Shown piece by piece: positions 23,697 to 35,844 of a DNA stretch of 64,000 nt. Under the pieces are notes generated by a model, which ran no database searches, was not told the DNA's origin, and saw nothing but the letters and a program-made list of their open reading frames with translations. Made by a program: the position numbers and the translations under genes. The DNA is taken from NCBI RefSeq assembly GCF_019703515.2, contig NC_059372.1:11455492-11519491 (forward strand). The letters are read 5' to 3'. Source of the stretch: Myxocyprinus asiaticus. Lineage: Eukaryota; Chordata; Actinopteri; Cypriniformes; Catostomidae. Within the stretch, counting starts at the first letter, position 1, and each line of letters opens with the position of its first letter.

Positions 23697-24427
23697 TGTT
23701 GGACACTGACAGCTTCAGTTGCATTTTAGTTTTTTTCTCCATACAAAAAAGTGAATGGGGATTTAAGACACCAAACAATTCGGAAGAATGATGTCATACA
23801 GATTTAAAACAACGTAAAAGTGAATAATTGATGACAGAATTTCCCCTTTAGTTTCTCAGTTTTAACCTGTACTTAATGCATTTTATTGTGCTTAAGTACT
23901 CAAGTTTCATGCAACTTCCCCTGTGGAACATTTGTGTGAATGCAAATGCAACACATTTGTTGTCATAGTTCAGTCATGCTCAGTTTCACAGATATTAAAT
24001 ATCATAGTCATATATCCCAGATAATAGTGTATTCTTGCAGATGTACCAGCATTTTTTCCAGTTTGCTGTTCCTTTTTTCTTTTGTACAACATCTGAAACA
24101 TTGAGAGTATTGTGAATGTAGTTTGTAGCTCCTTCATGGCCTCAGCTCCACACAGTCCAGGTCTTAGGAGAGATGGCGTCTGAGCCTTAACCCCTCCCTT
24201 TACATACTGTCTGATGGCTGCTTTCTTGACTACCTCAGTGGCAGTGGAATTTTCCAAAGGGGAAAAAAGTGGAAGTAGCACAGCTCTAGAATGGAATGCA
24301 GAGGTCACTAGTAAATTTGCAGCCCTGGGGAGCAGAAGTCTCAGCAGAGCCAGTGAGAGGCTGCATTTATTCTTTATGGAACGCTGGAGAGCCATCACGC
24401 TTGGTCTGCTCCACCAGGGCTGTGATC
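23691..24427. other. intergenic, unrecognised
   Basis: No exon or known repeat recognised. The minus-strand open frame 23970-24398 has no family motif, no splice context that I trust, and ordinary composition, so I do not call it a gene. Confidence 0.4.
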
Positions 24428-25257
24428 TTAAAGGAATAGTTCACCCAAAAAGGAAAATTCACAAACTTGTCGTTCCAAACCGGTATGCTGCTATTTTTCT
24501 GTGGAATATAATTGGACAATTTAGAATCTTTACGCAGCTTTTTTCCAAACAACAGTCCATATTGCCCACGTCTGAAAAGCTTCAGAGAAACACCATAAAT
24601 GAACCAAATGAGAAGTCCATACAACTTATGCACTATATTCCAAGTCTTCTGAAGCCATAAAGCTCTGTGTGAGGAACAGAATAAAATGTGATCATTATTC
24701 ATAAGAATCACCTCCAATGCAACTCTCAAATCTCATCCTATATTTTGCATATTCACACTGGTGCTTTGTATTTGTTTACGACACATGAGAATTAATGGTG
24801 TTTTGGCATCAGTGGTGTGATGTATACTTTTTGAATCTCGATCTTGATCGATTGTGAATGATACAATTTGACACAAAGTCATCTTATGGCTTCAGAAGTC
24901 TCTGAATATCGTGCTCAAGGTGAATCATATTGACTACTTTTATGTTTTTTTTATTTTATTTTATTTTTTCCTTTTGGAGCTTGACAGCCATGGTCAAGGA
25001 AAAAAAGCTGCACAAAGATTCTCCAAAATTAATTTTTGTTCCACACTCTTAAAAATAAAATTTCTTTATTGGCATGTAGTTCCATGAAGAACCTTTAACA
25101 TCCATTGCTCAAAAAGTTCTTTGTAGTGGAATAAGTTTTTTTTAGACTATTAAAAGATTCTTTTGAGAACATTTATTTTTAAAAGTGCAAGGGAAAATAA
25201 CAGCATATAGGTTTTGAATGACATGACATTTTTCATTTTGGTGAACTGTTCCGTTAA
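24428..25257. mobile_element. TTAA-flanked palindromic MITE
   Basis: It starts TTAAAGGAATAGTTCACCC and ends GGTGAACTGTTCCGTTAA, with TTAA at both borders. The interior mirrors itself. Non-coding; open frames across it are artefacts. Confidence 0.85.
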
Positions 25258-25384
25258 GAGAAGTGCAAAATGAATGTAACATCAGGAGATACAAAGAGAA
25301 TGTGTATGAAAAGCCACATTTTAGATGTGAAAAAAAATAAATAAAAAAAGACATATATTACTGGAACAAAAGGAGCATTGATAA

Positions 25385-25640
25385 CACTTTACAATAAGGT
25401 TGTATGCATTAACATTAGTTAGCTACATTAGTTAACATGAACTAACAATGCAAAATACATTTTTAGCACTTATACAGTTTGGTTAATTTTAACATGTACA
25501 AATACATTATACAAATGTAAAGTTGTATATGTTAACATCAATGCATTATAAACTAACAAAGGCATTGTTTATTATTTTTTTTAATTTTTTTTTCATAAAT
25601 CAATATTAACCAAGACTACTAAATAAATGCTGTAAAAAAA
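25385..25640. mobile_element. MITE with ACACTTTACAATAAGG terminus
   Basis: AACACTTTACAATAAGGTTG followed by a series of TTAACAT/ACATTAGTTA steps. The same family, in the opposite orientation, occurs at 60640-60965. The right terminus is eroded. Confidence 0.65.
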
Positions 25641-25717
25641 ATTAAAAGCGTTATCGGGGAATTGAAAGTAAACTTTCAACTAAAAATTTTTTTAGTTGCA
25701 AGTTTTCACCTGCAATG

Positions 25718-26124
25718 TTAAAGGGATAGTTCACCCAAAGTGAAAATTCTCTCATCATTTACTCACCCTCATGCCATCCCAGATGTGTATGACGACTTCT
25801 GCTGCACACAAAGATTTTTAGCAAAATATGTCAGCTCTGTAGGGTCTCACATTATAAATTAATGCTGACCAGAACTTTGAAGGTCCAAAAAGCACATAAA
25901 GGCAGTGTAAAAGTAATCCATAAGACTCCAGTTTTTAAATTCATGTCTTTAGAAATGATATGATAGGTGTGGGTGAGAAACAGATTAATAATTAAGTCAT
26001 TTTTTACTATAAATCTCCACTTTTACTTTCACCTCCTCTTTTTTCTTTTTCTTTTTTTGGTGATTTTTTTTTTTTCATTATTTGTGCATATCGGATAATT
26101 TATAGTAAAGGACATAAGTATTGT

Positions 26125-26184
<60 letters not shown>

Positions 26185-26493
26185 CTGTATATTTTACAGT
26201 TAATATTTGTTAATCAATTAACATTTTATTTCTGTAGCATTTTACAGTTTCTCACCCACACCTATTATATCGCTTATGAAGACATGGATTTAACCACTGG
26301 AGTCATATGGATTACTTTTATGCTGCTTTCATATGTTTTTTGGACCTGACCACCATTCACATGCATTGTATAAACCTACAGAGCTGAAACGTTCTTCTAA
26401 AAATCTTCGTTTTTGTTCAGCAGAAGAAAGAAAGTCATACACATCTGGGTAATGATGAAAGAATTTTCATTTTTGGGTGAACTAGTCCTTTAA
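25718..26493. mobile_element. TTAA-flanked palindromic MITE with internal (TA)n
   Basis: It starts TTAAAGGGATAGTTCACCC and ends GGGTGAACTAGTCCTTTAA, with TTAA at both ends. A TA tract (about 26129-26181) and an 85-bp block (to about 26245) interrupt its right half. The same tract and block appear in the element at 29354-30238. Confidence 0.88.
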
Positions 26494-27888
26494 ACTACTA
26501 CATGCAAGGTGATGGGATTTGCCTTATTTTGAGTAACATTTCCATCAAACTCAACCAACTAGTTTAACAGAAAGATGAGAGTTCACGCTTAGAATATATT
26601 TCCTGTTTGCCGAAGCAAAAACAGTCAGCAAGAAGGGAATGGAGTCTGTGTGCATGATTTCTGGGATGAATGTGGTCCGATGGGTTTTTGCTGCGCATAA
26701 GCTGAAATAGATGGCTGTCAAGGGGACTACTGAACAGCTCGAGGGCTGGAGTTTGGGAGGGGAAGACTGCAGCAGTATGCTCTCGATCCACACTGCACCA
26801 TCGTCCAAACCACCTAAACATACACACACACTGAACCTGAGCCCCATCCCTTCGTTTGGATCAGTGAACAGAGTCTGTAGCTCTCAGAAGTTCAATTTAG
26901 AAGACGTGTGACTACTTCGCCACCTCTCATTCTGAACCTTTAAATGCTATTAATTACCAACCAAAGCACCCTTATGCCATGATTATGCTGAATTTTAGTG
27001 CAAGATTATGTGTGCCATCATTAAGGACGCAAGGTCCCGCCATTGCATGTGACCTTTGAAGGCACTTCTGTTGTATATTGGCTCGTTGTTCGAGACTTTT
27101 CTCCTGTGCTCTAATCAGTGATGCTGCAATGACGTTCTTATTTGGGCTAAAATTGCGTTTAATGTACAGCTAAGCGTTGAGACTGAGACAAAGCTCAACC
27201 TCTCTTTGCAGCCCCCACCGTGGAGCGAGCAGTCTGCTGTTATGTCCAATCCTCTACCACCCCCCATCTCTTCCTCTAGCCGGGGGAGTGAGAGAATTAT
27301 GGCAGCCATAAAAGGCAGATAATGCATTGTTAACTAATTCTGTCTGCTCAGAGCTGATGTATCCAGTGCTCTAAATCTCCATGCCTCCAATAAAATGCAA
27401 ATGCTAATGCTCGCCCTCCACGAGCTGATCTCATTTTTAACAGGCCGGAGGTAAAAACTGAGATCGGGTGGGGCAGAGGACGACTAGATGTGAGCCGGTT
27501 TGGTTTCCTGAGATGCTCAGCAGGAGAGAAGATACCGCGCGCCTATTAGAGCTGCATTTAATAACAAACTTCGCTATGAACGACCCGATTCTAGTGCTAT
27601 AGCTTTTGGAGACAGGGAGTAGAATGATCAGAGGTTAGATGTCAGTGTGTATTGCTCTATGAACTGATTCATGGGCTTTTTTAAATTAGCTTTGAGCAAT
27701 CATTACATTACTTGATATGTATTATTTACAGCGCGCATGCACGACGAGTTTCAGTACTGAAATATGACACCCCTTAAGGACATTCTAATTATAAAAATCA
27801 TAAATATTCATTTTAATACTTTAATTCAGATTTGTGGTACACTAGACTTCGGTGTGGCTTCGACCGATCTTTGATTTTATAAATTACA
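26494..27888. other. non-repetitive intergenic block, candidate regulatory DNA
   Basis: This stretch has balanced base composition and no recognised repeat. It contains an octamer ATGCAAAT at 27395-27402 within a denser block (27350-27560). I find no splice-bordered open frame with a known domain. Confidence 0.4.
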
Positions 27889-28924
27889 TTAAAGAAATGT
27901 TCCAGGTTTAATAAAATTTAAGCTCAATCGACAGCAGTTTTGGCATAATGTTGATTACCACAACAAATAATTTCGACTCGTCCCTCGTTTATTTAAAATA
28001 ATAAGAAGCAAAAATCGTGGTTGCAACAGGGTGCTTATACAATGGAGGTGAATGGGGCCAGTATGTTAAAATATAGCCTATTGTTTAAAAACCACAATAT
28101 GTAAACATTATAGGTGTTAACATGATTTTAGTGTGATACATTTGCTTACTAACCCTAACAGTGTAAAGTTATATCTAAAATTACAACTCTGTTGAGATGA
28201 TGACGTAATGCCTTAAATAATTTAGAACAGAAATTTTATCATGCTAAAATCATGTTAGCATGTGTAATGTTTATATCTTGTGTGGCTACTGAAAAGTGTG
28301 TATTTTAATGTTTATGGGCTGGCCCCATTGACTTACAATGCAAGTGCCTTACTGTAGCGTTTTATTTTTTTATGTGTTTTTTTTTTTTAATAAAAAAAAA
28401 AAAAGAAATCGAGGTCTCAGTGAGGCACTTACAATGGAAGTGAATGGGGCCAATTTTTGGAGTGTTTAAAGGCAGAAATGTGAAGCTTATAATTTTATAA
28501 AAGCACTTACATTAATTCTTCTGTTAAAACTCATGATTTATTTGAGCTCTAAAGTTGTTTAAATCATAATTTTTACAGCCATTTTAGCGTTTTAGTGTTT
28601 TGTTGACATTACATCATCATGGCAACAAAGTTGTAAAATTGAATATAACTTTACACAGAAAAGGTTAATAAGTGATGCTATCACACTAAAATCATGTTAA
28701 CGCACATATTGTTCATGTCTTGTGGCTATATTTTGAAACAGTATTTTAACGTTTACAGATTAGCCTCATTCACTTCCACTGAATGTAAGTGTAAATCAGA
28801 TTGTTTTTTTTTTTTTTTTAAGAAAAGGAGGGTCAAGTCAAATACATTTTTGTGGTAATTAATATTATGCCAGAAATGCTGTTGATTGACCCTAACTTGT
28901 ATTGAACACGGAATATTCCTTTAA
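27889..28924. mobile_element. MITE family 2 (GGGTTCA type), expanded copy
   Basis: The left end is TTAAAGAAATGTTCCAGG and the right end GAACACGGAATATTCCTTTAA, with TTAA at both borders. Family landmarks (ATGGAAGTGAATGGGGCCA, ACACTAAAATCATGTTAAC) occur twice or inverted, so the copy is longer than the one at 56690, probably by internal duplication or nesting. Confidence 0.8.
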
Positions 28925-29353
28925 CATGATATCTTAATTTAATAAGGTTTGCATTTGTTCAGTTGTTAGAAAAAAAAAAAAAAATGATAATATCGATTAC
29001 AGTGAATAGGTGACAATCTTGCACTTTCCTTCCTTTTTTTCCTCCGCAGTTTTGTCCTGCAATCAACAAAGAAATGCACAATGCCATTTCCTTTTTCTCA
29101 TTCGTGTCATACACCATGTAACCTACTGGGACTTCTAAATATTGATTCAGATCTATACTTCAATTACAAAATGGCAGTTTTCTGCCATTTGTTAATGATG
29201 TGTGATTTGTGCTCTTCGACGCTTGCCGTGTTCCATAATTAGACTGTAAATTCATTTTCACACGGGCATAAGAAAGACTGAGCAAGAGAAAGAGAGAGAA
29301 TATAGAGTGATAATGCCAAGCCTTTTTAAACTGAGCTTGTTGAGTTAACAATA

Positions 29354-30086
29354 CACTGTAAAAAAAGAAAAGAAAAAAAAACTGTGGTTGCCAGATTATG
29401 TACAAAATACAGTAAAAATGTAAATAAATTTACAGAACAACCTGTAAATTTTAAAGTTTAAAACTTTTGTAATTTACATGACCATCATGGCACTGTAAAA
29501 AAATAAAAATCTGTTAAATTTACAGTAAAAAAAGTCATAAACTTGATATTAACCTTCTGAAACCGTAAAAACCTGCTTTTTACTTTATAATAAATTGTTA
29601 ATCACCATACAAATTACAGAAGGGCACATGATGACATGAAGTTCATCAATAGTGGCTTTTCCAGGAGCAATGACCAATAAACATGCAGAGACAGTGCTCA
29701 GTGTTACTCACAAAAACACTAAACACCATCAGGGTAACAATGTGAAATTTAAATAATGCTGTAAACATTAACTAAACTACATCAAATATAAAACAGAACA
29801 CCCCAATGTACGTAACTGATATTAAAAATAAGAAGAAACATAACTATTCCCATAAAATTTAATTAAATAAGATGGGTCATGCAGGGAATTGTGGGATCAC
29901 CCGATTATTGTTTTTACTGTAATTTTAACAATAATTTACTGTAAAAAGTAAATGTACTCTCTTGTTAAACATAATGTAAATTTTTACCATTAATTATACA
30001 GGAAAATCATACTTTTTACATCTAAAAAATGTAATTTTATAACATTTTATTGTAAAACTACTGTATTGACTTAAAAAAAAAATAAA

Positions 30087-30138
<52 letters not shown>

Positions 30139-30238
30139 CTGTATATTTTACAGGTAATATTTGTTAATCAATTAACATTTTATTTCTGTAGCATTTTACA
30201 GTCTTTTACCATTAAAATTATAGACATTTTTTACAGTG
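29354..30238. mobile_element. CACTG-ended inverted-repeat element (CACTA/EnSpm-like), non-autonomous
   Basis: The ends CACTGTAAAAAAAG and CATTTTTTACAGTG are inverted. The motif ACTGTAAA/TTTACAGT recurs throughout. CACTG termini are characteristic of the CACTA superfamily. A 3-bp duplication is not clear. It includes a TA tract at about 30091-30136. Confidence 0.7.
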
Positions 30239-30672
30239 TAATTTTTTATGTTTGTTTCAAGCTTTAAACTACATGGAAGTACTCTATTTTAAAATTCGCC
30301 ATGCAATTACACATTCTAGTTTATAGAGTTATTTCTATGATTTATTTAATGTCTATCAGCAAATGTGGTTTGAGTGACCTTCTCCTTGCATAAAAATTGA
30401 CCACTCTGTTAATATTGCCTATCATAGACCAAATTCACTTATAAATGTAGGTTTCAATTGCTTTGCACTTAGTAGTATTGCTCTGATGACAGTTATTTAA
30501 TGATTGCTTAATTCCATACTAATCATGGTGCAGAAACTAACCGCACTGTTAATCTCAGTAACCGTCTCACTTCTCTGGTCTGAAATTACACACATGTGAT
30601 GTGTACTGGAGATACAGTATAAACACCTTTGAGTCTACACGCTAGTATCAAAATTCTGAGGATGCAGATTAG

Positions 30673-31472
30673 CAGTGTTGGGTGTAAATTAATTACATAG
30701 TAATTAATGTAATCTAATTACTTTTTAGTAGTAGTGTTTTAGTAGTATAACGCATGCATTTTAAATTCTTTAGATAATCAGATTACAGTTACTGACTTTC
30801 AATAAAAGTAATTTTAAGCAAATTACTTGGGTTACACATTTCTGAAAAAAATATTATTTATGTATAATACCTTGAAAAATATAAATTTATGTTTAAATGT
30901 ACACCTGTTTTTGTGACAGCTGAAGGGTGTACAACAGTGAACAAGGAGGAAATATAAACAATATTTTAATTTGTTGAGCAGCAAATCAAAAACGTTTCTA
31001 TGAAAAGTGCTTTAGAAAGTAACTTAAAAGTAAAATAATTAGTAATTTGATTACGTTTTGGTCAGTGTTGGGTGTAATCCAATTACAAAGTAATTAGATA
31101 CTATAATCTACTTTTTTAGTCAATAGTAGTGTAATGCATTACATTTTTATTGTAATCAGATTACAGTTACTGACTAAATTAATTTAATTACTTTTAAGTA
31201 CATTACAGGGTTATGCTTATTTCTAATGTATTATTTATGTAGAATACATGAATTATGCCCCCATAATGAGTCATTGTGAAGGAGAAATGTGAGGTGCTCA
31301 GTGTATGACTTGTGTGTAACAATGAACAAGAAAAAATAAAAGATATTATTTTGAATTTGTTTTGCGGAAAAGTGTTTTAGAAAGCAATTATTAAAGTAAT
31401 CTGATTACAATCTTAAATAAGTAATTAGTAACTTGTAGTGGATTATTTTTTTGAATAACCTACCCAACACTG
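30673..31472. mobile_element. hAT-type MITE pair (tandem/nested) with 8-bp target duplication
   Basis: The left end is CAGTGTTGGGTGTAA and the right end CCTACCCAACACTG. The flanks CAGATTAG (30665-30672) and CAGATCAG (31473-31480) match at 7 of 8 bases. A second left terminus CAGTGTTGGGTGTAATCC occurs inside at about 31063, so one copy is joined to or nested in another. Confidence 0.85.
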
Positions 31473-34203
31473 CAGATCAGTACAACCAAGTTACAACCAT
31501 AGATCATCAAACATTTTAATTAAAAAATTATTTAATCATCTTATTTTTTGGAGTCAAGTTTTGTCCTTGTTTTCTTAGGTAACAACATCTGTCTGTGCTT
31601 TCCTAACTTGAAAGACAACTTATGATACATTAGGCACAGTATGAAAAGGTCAGCCAAAGGCACCCACCTGCTGACCTCACCCTCATGCCCCTGGGCTAGG
31701 AAGACAACATTGCATTACTGGGTTGTTTTTGGTCAGCATGTGTCCTAAAATTTATGATGGCGACTTATCGGCGCCTATTTTGCTTTAAAAGTCTTCTTGA
31801 GTTTCCTGGCCGAGCTAGACGTGTAGAAAGTGCTAATCCACTCACATGCAGGACAGACACGTTCAGACACTGGCCCGCAGCCACTCATTTTAACTGACAG
31901 CATGCTGTTCTGCGCTGATCAGAGTACAGACAGCATGACCATGACATGGCACAATGGGGCCCTTTAGAGTTACAGCATCCCCGGAGGACCCCTTATCTGG
32001 CAGCGTTTGAAACCAGAGGGCTCTGTGACCCAGTGGGAAACATGGACCGGCCATGTGCAGGCCAACCCAGCTGGCAATGAAAGGAGCGGGCACATCTGTC
32101 CGATGGAAAAATCGGCCCATCACATGCATCACAATCGTAAAGTGTCCGAGAATAAGTGATATCACTTTCAGGAGAGAGCCGATCTGTGAGCAAGGGATTC
32201 CTTTATTGAATATCCATGTGAGCGAGGGATTCCTTTATTGAATATCCATGAAATCCCCTGGCTTTCAGGGCAGACATTCCATGCACTGAAATTCTGGGCT
32301 CAAAATAATTTCAGAAACAACATGAACGGGTTTAATGCATAAATATGAATGATGAGGAATTTGAAGCCGTGGAGCAGCTCTAAAAAACTTAAAAGGGAAA
32401 TTATTCCATTTTCCATTAATAGGATTACTCCATCAGAGTAGTCCCATTAAAATGGTATTCAGTTATGATTTACTCTGGAATATCATTAAAGATGAGAGAT
32501 TATAAAGGTTTTTCTATTCAATATATCATGTTCAAAATGACAGTAGCACATAGTCAACAGCACAAGAATCCAGGAATTGTGGGAGAATCTGGGTTGTAAA
32601 CTTGAGCAGATGGTCTCACCACCAGACACATCTTTGTTTAGGTCTCCCTCTTTCCCTATCCTCTCCCACTCTCGTTCAGTCTGTCTTGGAAATCACAGCA
32701 TTCCCACAAAGAAGGTTTAGATTTGTTTGTTTGGAACAGATGTAAGTGTTGCACTGCTCATTCTTCTAAGTGTTATGAACTGCTTCAACATGCTGCATTT
32801 GATTAGCAAACATTAGAATGCTGGGAGTAAAAACAGTACATAAAAATTTGTATTGCATGTTTCCACTTCTGACCTCTTCAGTTCAGCTTGTCCGCACCTG
32901 GTTTGCTTTTAGCCTTCTATAGAGAGGCTTGCACCATATGGAGAGGAAACCAAATGTTTAACAAACACATGTTAAGTTATTTGAAAGAAACAGGCAGTAT
33001 GGAATCTGTTCCACTGATGATTACTGACTGTAACTTTGACATTTAGCTTCTTTAAAGGCAAATGTCTTTGTTAAAGAGGCATAGCGCAAGTGAGAGAGAA
33101 AAAAGAGAGAGCAATATTCAATAACAAAATGCACTTATGTTTTAGTTTTAAGGTGCATGATAAATATTTGTACATTTTTATTGCCAAAGCGTTTATTGCT
33201 GCAAAACAAAAATAGTGCAAAAACAACACATGTAAATTAAGAGAAGGAATGACACAAAATATTTAATTGACAAAGAAAGATAAAAGGGATAACCTTAATT
33301 ATCGTAATAAACTGAGTGTGTTGGATTGTATATTTTCAAATTAAGTAAGGTTTACTTGCATTAAAAAACTCTGGAATATCTGATTTTGTTTAATAGAAAG
33401 GTTTCTTGGCGACATAAATGTTTAGTTTCGTCATAAACAATTGAAAAGAGTCTCTGGAACCTCAAACGACGCTTTTAAATTAGATGTCAAACTATGTGAA
33501 AATGTATGACAGATGTGTACATTTTTGCAACAGCAAGGTCACCAGAAGCTTGGCTTTACGGGGAAAGCTCATCAGTTTCTTGTGTGTGCTGCCCAGTGGC
33601 TTATGCCTTCTGCAGGTTAAAGCCATGGAGAGAAATGGAAGGGTGGCAGGAAACAACTTACTGCCCTGCTGGAGCCCCTGACTGCAGTCAGACTACTGCT
33701 TCTGAAACTTCCTGCTGTTTGGGGTTCCTCATCATAAATCCTGGTATGGCAGGGCCCTTTGAGTCCACAGGCACGGCAGGGGGTCAGAGGCCTTATGTTC
33801 AGGGCCAAGGTATAAGTTTTTGTCTATGAGAGAAAAAGCATAATCCTAATTCAAATAATTATATAGAAATAAATAGTGCATATGAACAAAATAATTTTAG
33901 CATTTGCCAATAATCACAGCCTATGAAGCTTATTCAGAATAGTTCCATAGTGGATTTTGACGGGAATGAAAGCGAGGCTGTGAGGGATAGTCTAGACATA
34001 CAGTCTCTTCAGTGGTTTATGGCCTACTGTTGTTTAAATTGGTGTTGTTTTTTCAGCACATGGATATCTATTGCTTAGCAAAAACTTCAGGAGACAAAAA
34101 GTTGTGAAAATCAGATGTGATCCAGGACCTTTATACAGCTTCAAAAAGTGCACACCACTAACTGTAACTGTAAAAAAATCAAATATGGCACTACTCTGAA
34201 TGA
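31473..34203. other. mostly unique intergenic DNA
   Basis: No exon recognised. Overlapping open frames near 31890-32240 and 33480-33830 show no domain and overlap on opposite strands. The only repeat I see is a 32-bp direct duplication at 32186-32249. Confidence 0.4.
32186..32249. repeat. 32-bp direct duplication
   Basis: GTGAGCAAGGGATTCC... (32186) is repeated from 32218 as GTGAGCGAGGGATTCC..., with one difference across 32 bases, which points to a recent slip. Confidence 0.95.
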
Positions 34204-35844
34204 TTAAAGGTGCACTCAGTAATTTTTGTCTTAGTGCATCTTGGCGTTACACTGACACCTAGCGGCTTGGATGCAGCATCATTTAAAATCAATAGTTTTC
34301 AGTTTCAGATGCTTTTCAGGTGCAGTTTCAGAAATTTTGTATTCACAGTCAGCCATGATTACTTTAATCAATGAGTGAAAGTGTCAAGAAACAGGACTAT
34401 TATTGGACTATTACTGAGATTAAGCGAGTAGTATTCAGCTAGTGGACACTACACGACTCCAGTTCGTCTCCTTTGATGTTTTGAGTCGGCGACTGGTCTG
34501 CGACGAGAAGTCTCCTGTGACAGGCCTATCTAGATCTAGATGTCTTGTCGTCAGGTGTGTGCACTGCCCCGACGAGTGAGAGACCAACAATGAGCCACAG
34601 CCAATGAAATACAGAGAGAGTGCAAGAGGAGGGCAAGGTATTAGGAAGCAGAATACAAAACATAATTAGAATATAATAAAATGAATCTTCACCCACATCT
34701 CCCTATACCCTCTGGGTTTATTATTTTAATCTGTTTTTCTGAAAAGTTTCCTTTTGCAAATAGCAAAATGGGCACGAGCCGTTCTTTCATGTTTGTTGAA
34801 AGAGGAGAGCAAGATTTGGGTTGCAGGAGACAAAAAAAAAATAAATAAAAAAAAAAATAAATAATCATCATCCACATCTCCCTAACCGCTGTCTTTATTA
34901 TTATCAGCTTTTTATAATTTTTTTTCCTTTGCAAATGGAGCCAATAAAGCATGAAAATGGGCGAGAGCCACTCTTTCATGTTTTATGACAGGTATCAAGA
35001 ATAAACTGCATGAGTTTGTGAATGAATTTTGTTATCTTAATTTTAAGATGCATTTTTGCCTATCCGTTTGAAACGGGACGGCGCTAAGGGCAGCTGAAAC
35101 GGCCGATTTTCGCCAGTTCCATGCGGATTTCAAGGGAATAAGCGTACGATCGGAAATTTAAAAAAAGCAAATGCATGAATATGTACAATAGGGACACAGA
35201 AATGAACAGCACGCACATTAGAAACTCAGTTACAGGTACTGCACTAATATAACACAGAATTCTGCTCTAAACGTAATTTTCGGGAAGAGAAACTGTGCTC
35301 CGGTTTTCAGTGCTTTTCTTTCTCGTCTTTTACTTTTTTTATGCTTTGTTATCATTCAGTAAAACACAGACGTAATGATTGATGTCCTCTTGAAATCAGA
35401 GACTCTCTCCTCGAAATCCGAACACAAGTGGTCAAAAGAGACGACCAGGTGTAACGGTTATGTGTCTCGCTTGTACACTTGTGATCGAATCACCTAAAAC
35501 TGTAACTTACTCATCTTAATACCAGGTGTGCACAGTTGGGGACAAATGGTTGAGTAGCTGATACACTACAGTCCTGAAGTGTTCGCACCAGCATGACGAA
35601 AAACCGGACTGTGAGTAGCAGGACGCCGACTGAAAGTTGTGTAGTGTACGCTTAGCTTAAAATGGCAGCCCCCATGAGAGGACCCTCTCCATTTAGAATA
35701 AAACAGCTTTTATAAGGTTACTGATATGACTGGAGACTTCATTTTAATGTGAGAGGTCATGATTTCCAAAATATATTGCAAAATTCATGTCTTTAGGAAA
35801 TTAAACTTTTTTAATGAGGAAAAAATTACAGAGTGCACCTTTAA
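34204..35844. mobile_element. TTAA-flanked element (GGTGCACTC type) with two further nested elements
   Basis: The ends TTAAAGGTGCACTCAGTAAT and TTACAGAGTGCACCTTTAA have TTAA at both borders. Inside, GTGGACACTACACGACTCC (about 34441) pairs with an inverted copy near 35640-35655, giving a second element. Within that, part of the GACCCCGTTTCCACC family occurs near 35060-35530. A diverged 120-bp direct repeat lies at 34684-34803 and 34862-34985. A partial relative of the outer element is seen near 56293. Confidence 0.75.

Noticed and set aside
23970..24660. Overlapping 120-148 residue open frames on opposite strands
   Set aside because: Mutually overlapping, partly within a TTAA MITE, no domain.
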